From contig CAZADH010000117.1 of assembly GCA_964483805.1 (NCBI GenBank), positions 1 through 17,570 of the forward strand: a stretch of 17,570 bases of DNA. Direction: 5' to 3'. Every line of letters starts with the position of its first letter. Within the stretch, counting starts at the first letter, position 1. The translations under genes were made by a program, and so were the position numbers. The notes under the pieces were generated by a model. That model saw nothing but the letters and a program-made list of their open reading frames with translations, had not been told where the DNA came from and did not search any database. Positions 1-7,479 of this stretch are shown here, in pieces. This DNA is from CAZADH01 sp964483805. Its GTDB lineage: Bacteria; Muiribacteriota; Ozemobacteria; Ozemobacterales; Ozemobacteraceae.

Positions 1-914
1 ATGGCGGTGAGCAGGGCGGCGAGGATCGGACTGTTGAGACCCTTGCGGATGCGCGTGTTGAAGTAACTGAGGAACAGCAACTCCTGCAGGGTGCCCCACA
101 ACACATAAGCGCCAACGCGGGTGAAGCCGCGCTGCGCCTGAAACTCGACCCAGCCATTATTGACAACGTAAATATAGATGTAACCGACCACCGCCACGAA
201 CAGGCTACCGCCCAACACATACGTGCCGATGATGCGGGCGGCGTGGCGCCAGTTGTCGTAACGCGCGACCANNNNNNNNNNCACGAGAAGCAGCAGGTTC
301 GCGATGCCGATGCCCACGAGCAACAGGACCTCTGCGGGCACGTCGGCTTTCATCCGGTAGCCACCCATGCGCCGCAGCGCGCCGCCGATGATACCGACGG
401 CGATGTCGCGCGCCCAGAACACGGTGATGACGATGAGCAGGTTCACGCCGACGAGGGCTATCCAGGCGGCGACCCGGTGGCGACCGTGGCGCAGGTAGTC
501 CCAGTGCGCCGCCAGCGAACCCATGCCCCAGTCTTCGAGGGTATCGCCGTGCCGGCGCCGGGCAAAGAAGATGATGTAGATCGCGGTCGCCGTCAGCACA
601 GTCTGACCGACCACCCGACCGATCGGCCCGGCGGGCAGGACGACCCAGATCCAGAACATCGACCAGGCCACCATCGCCGGCACTTCGAGCAGGCTCTTAC
701 GCGCGGCCGGGGTCATGATGCGGTGCGGCGAGAACCATATAATGTATGCACTGATCAGCGCCACTTCGACAAAGCCGAGAACCTTGAGCGGGGCCGGCTC
801 ACGCAAGAGCCAGGCATAAAAGGGGATGAGCAACACAAAGAGAATACCCGCCTCGACCCACATCGGCCGGGTAATCTCGACGCCGCCGCACCGCATGCCG
901 TCCGCCCTGCTCAC
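1..914 (-). CDS. CPBP-like (CAAX protease/Abi family) multipass membrane protein, C-terminus cut by window edge
   Basis: This minus-strand frame is open from a GTG whose bases overlap the stop of the upstream gene (GTGA, 911-914) to the window edge, about 304 codons. The 10-base N run at 272-281 does not break the frame. An alternative start is the ATG at 896, which has an AGGG eight bases upstream. The protein is strongly hydrophobic, with roughly seven visible membrane segments. Near the visible C-terminus the segment WGTLQELLFLSYFNTRI, followed by SPILAALLTA, resembles the first conserved motif of CPBP intramembrane proteases (EExxxR in active members). Here the diglutamate is QE and the Arg is displaced, so activity is doubtful or the subfamily is divergent. 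The histidine motifs expected later lie outside the window. The overlap suggests translational coupling with the 813-aa exported protein, so the two may act together at the membrane. The family call is by motif resemblance only. Confidence 0.6.
   Translation of the reverse strand, partial: MSRADGMRCGGVEITRPMWVEAGILFVLLIPFYAWLLREPAPLKVLGFVEVALISAYIIWFSPHRIMTPAARKSLLEVPAMVAWSMFWIWVVLPAGPIGRVVGQTVLTATAIYIIFFARRRHGDTLEDWGMGSLAAHWDYLRHGRHRVAAWIALVGVNLLIVITVFWARDIAVGIIGGALRRMGGYRMKADVPAEVLLLVGIGIANLLLLVXXXXVARYDNWRHAARIIGTYVLGGSLFVAVVGYIYIYVVNNGWVEFQAQRGFTRVGAYVLWGTLQELLFLSYFNTRIRKGLNSPILAALLTA
272..281. other. Run of 10 N inside the CPBP-like gene
   Basis: Unresolved bases. With exactly ten bases the minus-strand frame stays open and the protein stays hydrophobic on both sides, so the length is probably right or nearly so. 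Confidence 0.9.
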
Positions 915-3352
915 CGGCGGCGGGCCCGGCGGGGGACGTGGCGACGCTGGGGACGCCGGCGGTCCGGTTTCTTGGCGGCGAGCTGCGGTTTGGGCGCCAA
1001 CGCCGCCGACAGTGCGGCCGAGGCCGAGGCCAACGACACGGTCAACGACGCCGCGGCGGTCGCCGACGGGGGTTCCGGGTCGGGCATGCTGAACATCGGC
1101 GGCACGATCCCCCCGACCCCATCGTTCGGGCCAACGGCGAGCGGAATGATGTTCATCTGCCATGCCGCCGGGCGGATACCCTCGAACAGCAACCAGTCTT
1201 CGTACCGCGACAACTCGGCCTGCAGACCGCGGCGCCCGCTCATGCCCAGGGCCACGGTCGAGCTGCTGATCATCACAGCGCTCAAGGCCCAACGCGCAAT
1301 CGTGTCGCCGCCGATGTCTTTGATGAAGAGCACCTCACCGATCGGTTCACGACAGGCCCCGAGAAACAAATCGGGCGCCAGGGGCAGCAAACCGCGCGGC
1401 GGCACCGATCGCGCGGCCGACGCCGGCATGATCTGCAATGCGATCAAACCTGCATTCTCGGCTTCCCACTCGCGCACGAGGTCGGGGTCTTCACGGGTGA
1501 GTTGCCATGCAACCGCGGCATCAGCGTCGGAGCCCTCGCCTTGGGGAACGACGCGCGGCAGGTGATCGCACCGCTCGGGCCCGGGCCCGAACGCCAGGCC
1601 ACCGACGGCGAGCGCGCTGCCGGAAACCGCGTCGGTGGGCACCTCACCACCGCGCCGCCAGGCCCGTGTTGCCGCGGGCGATGGGCCGATACGCCACCGC
1701 CGCAACGGCGCACCCTCGGTGGCACCACCGACGAACACGCCCCCCCCGAGGTCGTAATCGGGCAACAGCCGCCAATCCTGACGCCAAGCCGCCGAACCCG
1801 TGGCCGCAGCAACCGTCACGAGACCGGCCGTGGCGACCAGGCCCGGTAACTCGTCGACATCGACCGGCATCGTCACGGTGACGCCCGGCGGCGGCGCCGA
1901 CGCGCCGGCCGGGGTCGACAGCGCGTGCAGTCGCGCCGTCGGCGTGCCCGGACACCACCCGCCCATGAGGGCAACCAACCCCGGGCCCGGCGTGCACACG
2001 AGCAGATGCGAGGTCTCGGTGCCCAGCGGTGGCGGCAACCAGTCGGCGACGATCCAGTGCGACTGGTTCTGCAAAGGGTAGACGGCAAGATACTGAAAAC
2101 CGGGGCGCAACAACCGCGGCAAGGTCAACAGCGTGACCAGGGAACGCCGACGAGCCGACACTTTTGTGCCCGCCGAAGCGATCGCCATCCCCGCCGGCGG
2201 CTCGTCGACCGTCACCGGGACAACAGCTTCCGGCGTGGATGCCACGAGAGATGCCCGTGTCGCAGTCTCTGAATAGATCACCGTCGTCGGATCGAGAACA
2301 GTTCCCGAACCGATGATGCCCCATGCGGCGGCATAACACTCATGATGAATCGGTGGCCGCGGCTGAAACCAGGCATCGTCGAGGACAACGGCACCACGAT
2401 CGAGTACGGCAGCGACCCCATCTTCGAGCGGCAGCAGACGCCGCACGGCCGCGCCCAGGCGCAACGAGACACTGTCGCGCCCGCCTGCCGACCAGGCCCG
2501 GCCGACCGTCGTCCCGGCGGCGAACCACAGATCGCCGCGCCCGTCGAAGGCATACTCGGCACCGTCGGGAGCGAGAATCTCCTGGCCCTGGGCCAGACGG
2601 CCGCGTTCCCAGTAATACACAGTATTGCTCGCCAACAGCAGCGGCCGCCCATCGCCGTCGGCCCCCACTACCACCGGCGGCGGCGGAAAAACCGAGGTGG
2701 CGCGCCAACCGCGGCCCTGTTGAAAAGCAACGGCGCCGTTGCTCAGCATGGCCAGGGTGCGGCCGGCACCCAGCGGCAACGCGCCCATGACCTTCATGCC
2801 GCCGAGGACGGCCCGCGGCAGGATCGTCTCGAAACCACGCTCGCCCAGGCCGATCGCCGTACCGTCGTCGCCCAGCCAGTAGCGTCGCTGCGCCTTCGAA
2901 ACCCAACGCCCCGGCGTCGGCCAGGACAGTGGGCACGGCACCGACGCCGTCGAGCCATCGGCCCGCCACCACAACGCGCGCCCGTCACTGGCCAACACCA
3001 CCAGCCCCTCGCGCGGATGCTCCCAGATGCGATCGGCGCCGGGCAGGATCGGCGCATCCCCGGGCAAACCGACGGGAACCCAATGGGGGTCAAACAGGGA
3101 TAGCGTGCCCGAACCGTCGAGCAGCCACACATGGCCACCCCGGTCGCGCAGCACATCGACAATCGTGCCATCGCCGGAGAGGACGGGTGGCATGCGCGCG
3201 GCTTCGACCGGCAGTAGCGGCAACAACCCCGCGAGGACGAGGAGCAGGCCGAGCAGTGGGGCGGTCAGGCGCCGGGAATGACGCGAATCCCCCCGGAGAC
3301 AGGTACCGGAGGGATTCACGACCGCCTCGGCGGGCATCCCGGAGGATGACAT
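911..3352 (-). CDS. Large exported protein of unknown function with propeller-like repeats
   Basis: This is an 813-residue frame on the minus strand. After an Arg-rich n-region it has a hydrophobic stretch (about residues 30-51, LTAPLLGLLLVLAGLLPLLP) that looks like a signal peptide or anchor. The body, about residues 55-330, contains irregular repeats rich in Gly, Asp and Trp, such as GGHVWLLDGSGTL and DGRGDLWFAAGTTVGRAW. These recall beta-propeller blades of the sensor (Reg_prop) type. A long middle part has no motif I recognise. The last 60 residues are Ala/Ser-rich and end in a very basic tail (RRRPQRRHVPRRARRR). The start is uncertain: the ATG at 3352 lacks a ribosome site, while the GTG at 3319 has GAGG five bases upstream. 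It lies 70 bases after the PfpI-ferritin gene and overlaps the next gene by 4 bases, so one operon is likely. I assign no function. Confidence 0.8.
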   Translation of the reverse strand: MSSSGMPAEAVVNPSGTCLRGDSRHSRRLTAPLLGLLLVLAGLLPLLPVEAARMPPVLSGDGTIVDVLRDRGGHVWLLDGSGTLSLFDPHWVPVGLPGDAPILPGADRIWEHPREGLVVLASDGRALWWRADGSTASVPCPLSWPTPGRWVSKAQRRYWLGDDGTAIGLGERGFETILPRAVLGGMKVMGALPLGAGRTLAMLSNGAVAFQQGRGWRATSVFPPPPVVVGADGDGRPLLLASNTVYYWERGRLAQGQEILAPDGAEYAFDGRGDLWFAAGTTVGRAWSAGGRDSVSLRLGAAVRRLLPLEDGVAAVLDRGAVVLDDAWFQPRPPIHHECYAAAWGIIGSGTVLDPTTVIYSETATRASLVASTPEAVVPVTVDEPPAGMAIASAGTKVSARRRSLVTLLTLPRLLRPGFQYLAVYPLQNQSHWIVADWLPPPLGTETSHLLVCTPGPGLVALMGGWCPGTPTARLHALSTPAGASAPPPGVTVTMPVDVDELPGLVATAGLVTVAAATGSAAWRQDWRLLPDYDLGGGVFVGGATEGAPLRRWRIGPSPAATRAWRRGGEVPTDAVSGSALAVGGLAFGPGPERCDHLPRVVPQGEGSDADAAVAWQLTREDPDLVREWEAENAGLIALQIMPASAARSVPPRGLLPLAPDLFLGACREPIGEVLFIKDIGGDTIARWALSAVMISSSTVALGMSGRRGLQAELSRYEDWLLFEGIRPAAWQMNIIPLAVGPNDGVGGIVPPMFSMPDPEPPSATAAASLTVSLASASAALSAALAPKPQLAAKKPDRRRPQRRHVPRRARRR
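2614..2626. repeat. WWTACNNNGTAWW palindromic island inside the 813-aa gene
   Basis: AATAC-ACA-GTATT, perfect 5+3+5 dyad, in GC-rich coding sequence. Confidence 0.5.
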
Positions 3353-3391
3353 GTGGATTCAGCCGTACATCGGCGTTTGCTTGGGTTTGTT

Positions 3392-3410
3392 GATCCCCTG
3401 GAGGGGGATC
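3392..3410. repeat. Inverted repeat between the PfpI-ferritin and 813-aa genes
   Basis: GATCCCC and GGGGATC form a perfect 7-bp dyad around a 5-base loop in the 70-base gap between two minus-strand genes. It lacks a U-tract in either direction, so it is not a classical terminator. It could be an RNA-stability or attenuation hairpin within the operon. Confidence 0.4.
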
Positions 3411-3422
3411 ACCGCCGCCGTG

Positions 3423-4457
3423 TCACCACTCGTCCTTGGCGAACCACGGCGTTTCTTCGAACGACGACGCCGGCGCCCGGCCGGCGCGCAGGGTCAACTC
3501 CTGTTCGAGCAGCATTTTGTGCGCCTGCTCCTCGTCGGCCAGTTGCTGAAACACCCGGCGTACTTCGGGCGTACGGGCCCGTCCGGCCAGGAAGGTGTAC
3601 AACTGGTGACTCGCCTGTTCCTCGGCAATCGCGTATGTCAATACAACGTCAAGATTACTCGTCGCCGCCACCTCGACCGGGGGTTTGTCGACCCCGATCG
3701 GCTTCGGCCGCGGCTTCTTGCCACCCATCATTTGCATGTACCCGGCCACGAGCTGCTCGCGGTGACCGCGCTCGGTCTCGGCAAGATACTTGAACTTGGC
3801 CTTGGCCAACTTGTCTTGGCAATGGGCCGCCATCTCGGCATACCGCCGCTGCGCCTGCACCTCTTTGTAGATGGCCATCTCGAGGACCTCGGACGGCGCC
3901 GCCGCCGCCCAGGGGGCGAACTGGGGATCGAACCGGCGCACCGCCTCGAGCAGCGCCGCGTTGAATTGCGGCAGGTCGGCCGGGGTTCTCGAGGTGATCA
4001 GGTTGTCGTCGACGACCACCGCAGCATCGACGAAGTGCGCGCCGGCATTGATGAGATCGTCGCGGATTCCTGCATAGGCCGTCAGTTTGCGACCACGAAG
4101 CAGGCCGGCCGACACCAGTACCTGGGGTCCGTGGCAGATCGCCGCCACCGGTTTGGCCTGGCGCATCGCTTCGGTGACCAGGCGCAACACCCCGGCATGC
4201 TGGCGCAACGCTTCGGGAGCCGCCCCACCGGGGATGACCAGCGCATCGAGGTCATCGATGGCAATCTCGGCCACGGTGTGCTGCACTTCGACACAGGCGG
4301 TGCCTTTCTTGCCGTGACACTGGCCCTTCTCGAGACCAACGTAGCGCACTTCGGCGCCACGGTCGGCAAGAAAGCGGGCCGGACCCGTCACTTCGTCGTC
4401 TTCGTATTTCGCCGCGAGCAGAATGACCACACGCTTGCCGTTCAGTTCATGATTCAT
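3423..4457 (-). CDS. PfpI/DJ-1-family protein fused to a C-terminal ferritin-like (rubrerythrin-type) domain
   Basis: This is a 344-aa fusion. Residues 8-175 are a DJ-1/PfpI domain. The conserved Glu lies in YED (E19), followed by VIPGG at 74-78 and the nucleophile elbow AICHGPQ with C108 and H109. These fit the Glu/Cys/His site of PfpI-type amidases and stress or glyoxalase-like proteins. Residues about 188-325 are a four-helix ferritin-like domain with carboxylate ligands on each helix: E199, E229xxH232, E279/E280 and E310xxH313. Two ExxH motifs are the mark of a di-iron site. PfpI proteins alone are normally near 170 aa, so the second half is a true addition. The frame extends upstream to 4757, but the start is the ATG at 4457, which agrees with the promoter at 4519-4547 and the SD at 4483-4488. 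A role in oxidative-stress or damaged-protein handling in the cytoplasm is inferred. It is the first gene of a likely operon with the exported 813-aa protein. Confidence 0.92.
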   Translation of the reverse strand: MNHELNGKRVVILLAAKYEDDEVTGPARFLADRGAEVRYVGLEKGQCHGKKGTACVEVQHTVAEIAIDDLDALVIPGGAAPEALRQHAGVLRLVTEAMRQAKPVAAICHGPQVLVSAGLLRGRKLTAYAGIRDDLINAGAHFVDAAVVVDDNLITSRTPADLPQFNAALLEAVRRFDPQFAPWAAAAPSEVLEMAIYKEVQAQRRYAEMAAHCQDKLAKAKFKYLAETERGHREQLVAGYMQMMGGKKPRPKPIGVDKPPVEVAATSNLDVVLTYAIAEEQASHQLYTFLAGRARTPEVRRVFQQLADEEQAHKMLLEQELTLRAGRAPASSFEETPWFAKDEW

Positions 4458-4466
4458 TGATTGATT

Positions 4467-4488
4467 GCGGGCAGCGGCCCGCCCTCCT
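4467..4488 (-). promoter_or_regulatory. Shine-Dalgarno plus spacer hairpin in the PfpI-ferritin leader
   Basis: On the minus strand a strong SD, AGGAGG (4488-4483), lies 25 bases from the ATG, too far for normal use. Immediately after it comes a perfect hairpin, GCGGGC-CGCT-GCCCGC (4482-4467). If this folds, the remaining spacer is 9 bases (4466-4458), the ideal distance. The hairpin may therefore bring the SD to the start codon and make translation depend on RNA structure. Confidence 0.55.
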
Positions 4489-4518
4489 GAGTTGACTTCG
4501 GGTGCAGAAACCGCGCCG

Positions 4519-4547
4519 ATCATAGCATCGGGGTCTGACCAAGTCAA
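4519..4547 (-). promoter_or_regulatory. Sigma70-type promoter for the PfpI-ferritin operon
   Basis: Read on the minus strand, TTGACT (4547-4542), a 17-base spacer and TATGAT (4524-4519) each match the housekeeping consensus at five of six positions with optimal spacing. Transcription would start near 4512 and give a leader of about 55 bases that contains the SD-hairpin element. Confidence 0.75.
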
Positions 4548-4726
4548 AACGCGCCCCGGTCGGCCCGCCACGCGACCGGAAAGTAAAACGCCGCTGGTCA
4601 ATTGCCCCCCGATCGGGTAGTATTCAGCCCGACAAGAGTCCGGCATTGCCGACGAAACAAGGAAGAATCGACNNNNNNNNNNGAACGATTGCCTCAACCA
4701 AAATATCGGTTGGTTGAAGAATCGAC
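4548..4726. other. Divergent intergenic region with an N run, an 11-bp direct repeat and dyads
   Basis: The region holds a 10-bp palindrome CCCGATCGGG (4608-4617), an N run (4673-4682), and the 11-mer GAAGAATCGAC twice. One copy (4662-4672) sits directly before the N run and the other (4716-4726) directly before the ATG of the transporter gene. Between them TCAACCA and TGGTTGA form a 7-bp dyad with a 10-base loop. I see no convincing promoter for the transporter; it may lie partly in the N run. Confidence 0.5.
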
Positions 4727-6601
4727 ATGAATGGCCTGAACTGGAGACTGCTTGCACTGGGAGCCGTGCTTTGTACCATCGCCACGGTGGCGACCCCGTA
4801 TGTCACTCTGAAACTGGGGCAGAGCGTCGATCTGACCATGGGCGGCATGTTCCTCGCCGCCTACGTCTTGAGCAATCGCATGAGCAGCAAGGAACTCGCG
4901 ATCGAGCTCAATATCATCCAGACGATGATCGGCATCGTGCAGGGCATCGCCTTCATGGTCGTCATCCTGGCGGCGTTCTTCTACATTCAAACGGTCTTCA
5001 ATCGCAACATCGACTTCAATCCGAGTTACTGGCAGATGGTGTTGTGGTTGCTCGTGTCAGCCTACCTGGGCGTGTTCATGGGCATCGTGCCGAGAAACTC
5101 GGTGCTGCGCGATCGGTCGCTGCCGTGGCCGGCGAGCAAGGCGACGCTCAGCGTGGCCCAGACGCTCACCGATCCATCGGCGACGGCGTCGACCAAGATC
5201 CGCCGCGATATTCTCACCACCAGCACCGGCGTCTCGGGCTTTCTCGTCTTCCTGCGCGACGGGCTCGGCGTGATCCCGCCCATCGTCGGCAATGCCGCGC
5301 TCAACATGGCCATCGGTCTCGAGATGGCGGCCCTGGGCATCGGCATGCTCGTGCCGCTGTCGGTCGGGCTTTCCGGCCTGCTGGGCACCTACATCGTCAA
5401 CGTCTTTGGTGAAACGGTCGGGCGCCTCGCCGCGTTGTCGGGTGTGGCCGCCGAGCATTTCGACAAGTGTCTCGCACTCATGAAGGACTTCGGGGGCCTC
5501 GAAGGTCAAGCCAAGGCCGATGCGGTCGCCTTCCTGACCGCCAATGGCGGCAAGGCCATGGAGTTTTTGCAGGCCGGGTCCCATTTCAAATACGTGGTGC
5601 AATGGATGATGTGGCCCGCCACCGCGATGATGGTGGCCGCCGCCGTGACCAGTGTGATCATCCCGGTGGTCCAGAACCTGTTGGCCCGCAAGGACCACGA
5701 CACCACGGAAGAGCAACCCTCGTTGGCCGATGAGGAAGTGCCGCTCTGGTGGCCGGTGGCCGGCATCACCGTTTGCGTCATCATCCTCGTGGTTTTGACC
5801 AGTAGCTTCTTTTCGATGCCCATGACGGAAGTGCTGCTGGCCGTCGCCATTCAACCGTTGTTGATCGTGGCCGGCCTGCGCGTTTTGGGTATCACCGGTT
5901 CGGGTCCGGTGTCGCTGATGGCCAACGCAACGCAGTTCCTGTTCGGGTTGTTGTGGCCGGCGCAGATTCGCTCGAACCTCGCCGCCGCCTATGTGAGCGC
6001 CAGCCCGCAGGCCGCTGCCGAGAACGTGGTCCCCTCGTTCTGGGTGGCCCGGCGCTTGGGCGGCAAGTTCACGACGTTGATTTTGGCGCAGTTGATCATC
6101 ATTCCGGTGGCGGCGCTGCTGACACCGCTGGCGTTCAACATGTTGCAGCACACCTACGGCATCGGCTTGAACCCGGGCCAGTTGTCGGCGCCAACCGGGT
6201 TGAAGATTGCCACGTTGGCGATCGTCATGGAGAAAGGCATCAGCTTCCTGCCACGCGGCGCGCTGACCGCCTCGATCATCGCGATCTTCATCGGCATCAT
6301 TTTCGAACTGTTGCGGGCGGTTACCCGCAAGGACGCCGATGGCAACGAGCAGTGCGTGTTCTGGTGGGTGCCGATTCCGGCCGCCTTCGGGTTCGCCTTG
6401 ATCCTGCCCCCGTCACTCAACATCGGCATCGCGATTGGCTGCGTGTTTGCGGCCGTCTGGGGCCGGTTCTCTCCCGAGAAAGACGGCTCGTTTGCGACCT
6501 ACGGCGCCCCGTTGGCGTCGGGCATGATTGCCGGTGAGGCGATGGTCGGTTCGATCCTGTTGCCGGCGTTGGCCATGATTCTGGAGTACCTGCCGAAGTA
6601 A
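4727..6601 (+). CDS. OPT-family oligopeptide/metal-chelate transporter
   Basis: This 624-aa protein has about 14 hydrophobic segments spread along its length and is of normal size for bacterial OPT (oligopeptide transporter/YSL) proteins. Features that match the family are an N-terminal LxxGxxLCxxxxxxxPYVTLKLG segment, SLPWPASKAT after the third or fourth helix (about residues 131-140), DGLGVIPPIVGNAALNMAIGLE at about 177-198, and a C-terminal ASGMIAGEAMVGSIL at about 597-611, which resembles the GxxAGEsxxG signature of OPT carriers. The protein would work in the inner membrane as a proton-coupled importer. OPT substrates include small peptides, glutathione derivatives and metal-siderophore or nicotianamine chelates; the sequence does not say which. 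The ATG at 4727 is chosen because the hydrophobic N-terminus begins at once, with GAAGAA as a weak ribosome site. It is divergent from the PfpI-ferritin operon and apparently monocistronic. Confidence 0.85.
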   Translation: MNGLNWRLLALGAVLCTIATVATPYVTLKLGQSVDLTMGGMFLAAYVLSNRMSSKELAIELNIIQTMIGIVQGIAFMVVILAAFFYIQTVFNRNIDFNPSYWQMVLWLLVSAYLGVFMGIVPRNSVLRDRSLPWPASKATLSVAQTLTDPSATASTKIRRDILTTSTGVSGFLVFLRDGLGVIPPIVGNAALNMAIGLEMAALGIGMLVPLSVGLSGLLGTYIVNVFGETVGRLAALSGVAAEHFDKCLALMKDFGGLEGQAKADAVAFLTANGGKAMEFLQAGSHFKYVVQWMMWPATAMMVAAAVTSVIIPVVQNLLARKDHDTTEEQPSLADEEVPLWWPVAGITVCVIILVVLTSSFFSMPMTEVLLAVAIQPLLIVAGLRVLGITGSGPVSLMANATQFLFGLLWPAQIRSNLAAAYVSASPQAAAENVVPSFWVARRLGGKFTTLILAQLIIIPVAALLTPLAFNMLQHTYGIGLNPGQLSAPTGLKIATLAIVMEKGISFLPRGALTASIIAIFIGIIFELLRAVTRKDADGNEQCVFWWVPIPAAFGFALILPPSLNIGIAIGCVFAAVWGRFSPEKDGSFATYGAPLASGMIAGEAMVGSILLPALAMILEYLPK

Positions 6602-6640
6602 CACCGGCACGCGCGCATCTCTGTCCATACTGCGCCTCTT

Positions 6641-6693
6641 GCCCCTGCGCGGACGACCGCGTCGGCGCCCGGGTCGAGGGGCGTAGTCTTTTT
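6641..6693 (+). terminator. Probable rho-independent terminator after the OPT gene
   Basis: GCCCCT (6641-6646) pairs with AGGGGC (6677-6682). An inner GCGG-ACGA-CCGC hairpin lies in the loop, and TTTTT follows at 6689-6693. The long imperfect loop makes it less than classical, but its place 40 bases after the stop and before the next gene fits a terminator. Confidence 0.5.
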
Positions 6694-6738
6694 GTGATAT
6701 TCTGTATGTCAACGCCTCGCCGAAGGAGCATGCCGAAA

Positions 6739-7458
6739 TTGTCTACCGCGACCCGACGCCCACGCCGATCGACCGCCGCATGCGCGCTGGTCGGCGCGGC
6801 ATTGCTCGGATGGGCCCTGCCGCTCTCGGCCCAGATCCCGTCGCTGCCCGGCACAGCCCCGTCCACCTCGCAACCGGCCGCAGCCGGCAACCCGCGCACG
6901 CAGGCCGGCGCCTTCGCGGAGTCCTTGCGCCAGCAAGCCCTCGGCGTCTTGCGCGGGCCGAGCGGCACCGGCAGCGGCCAACCCGTCACGGCGACACCGC
7001 TGGGCGGCGCCGTCGGCATGCCGACAACCAGCCCGACGCCAACCAGCACCGCTTCCGGCCCGACCATGTCGGGCCTCGCGTCCGGCACCGGGCAGAACGG
7101 TTTGATGCATTACGATCCGATGTTCGACAACCACCTGACGGCCCCGGCCGACGCCATCGGCTTGTTCGGCGTCGCGATCGGCACCGTCGAGAAACGGGTG
7201 CGGTCGTGCGGAGGCCGCATGAACTCGTATGTGTTCGGCAAGAGTTGCCGCATGGTCTTGTCTATTTACAACGTAAATATGTTCTTCGACAAGTTCCGCC
7301 GCCTGGGCCGCGTCAGCATTACGCCAAGGCCGCCGTTCACCCAGGTCGAACCCCAGGCCCAGGCGTTTTTCACCAAGCTGTTTCTCGGCGAGAACCCACC
7401 GCCCCAGTTTGGTCTGTCGGTGCGTCCGGGGGAGTTTGTGATCGACTATCGGCCGTGA
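6739..7458 (+). CDS. Exported protein of unknown function with a low-complexity linker
   Basis: From the TTG at 6739 the product is 239 aa. This start has AAGGAG (6723-6728) ten bases upstream and gives a standard signal peptide: a basic n-region (RRPRR), a hydrophobic core (ACALVGAALLGWALPL) and a cleavage-like LSA-Q near residue 28. In-frame ATGs at 6706 and 6730 are alternatives, but the second is only one base from the SD. The mature protein begins with about 95 residues rich in Pro, Ser, Thr, Gly and Ala. It ends in a compact domain with two Cys 13 residues apart (RSCGG and GKSCRM), which could form a disulfide, and IYNVNMFFDKFRRLGRVSI. I do not recognise the domain. It converges with the PlsY-like gene, leaving 21 bases between stops. 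Confidence 0.75.
   Translation: MSTATRRPRRSTAACALVGAALLGWALPLSAQIPSLPGTAPSTSQPAAAGNPRTQAGAFAESLRQQALGVLRGPSGTGSGQPVTATPLGGAVGMPTTSPTPTSTASGPTMSGLASGTGQNGLMHYDPMFDNHLTAPADAIGLFGVAIGTVEKRVRSCGGRMNSYVFGKSCRMVLSIYNVNMFFDKFRRLGRVSITPRPPFTQVEPQAQAFFTKLFLGENPPPQFGLSVRPGEFVIDYRP
7265..7277. repeat. WWTACNNNGTAWW palindromic island inside the exported-protein gene
   Basis: TTTAC-AAC-GTAAA, extended to a perfect 7+3+7 dyad (TATTTAC-AAC-GTAAATA, 7263-7279). It lies in frame (codons TAC AAC GTA) and is a sharp A/T patch in GC-rich coding sequence. Confidence 0.6.
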
Positions 7459-7479
7459 GGGCCGACGGCGCCACCCGCC

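Noticed and set aside
243..1565. A 440-codon plus-strand open frame opposite the minus-strand genes
   Set aside because: It is rich in Arg, His and Pro with no domain, crosses the N run, and lies antisense to two genes with membrane or exported-protein features.
4458..4757. A 100-residue N-terminal extension of the PfpI-ferritin protein
   Set aside because: It crosses an N run and the promoter, and the PfpI fold begins right after the ATG at 4457.
5057..6151. A 364-codon minus-strand frame antisense to the OPT gene
   Set aside because: Its His/Gln/Arg-rich composition is typical of a shadow of a hydrophobic GC-rich gene on the other strand.
6691..6710. TGTGA near 6694 as a CRP-cAMP site, tempting because cyclases are nearby
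   Set aside because: The second half-site does not match TCACA at the right spacing.
7459..7479. Bidirectional terminator between convergent genes
   Set aside because: Only short weak pairings (CGCCC with GGGCG) and no T-tract on either strand.
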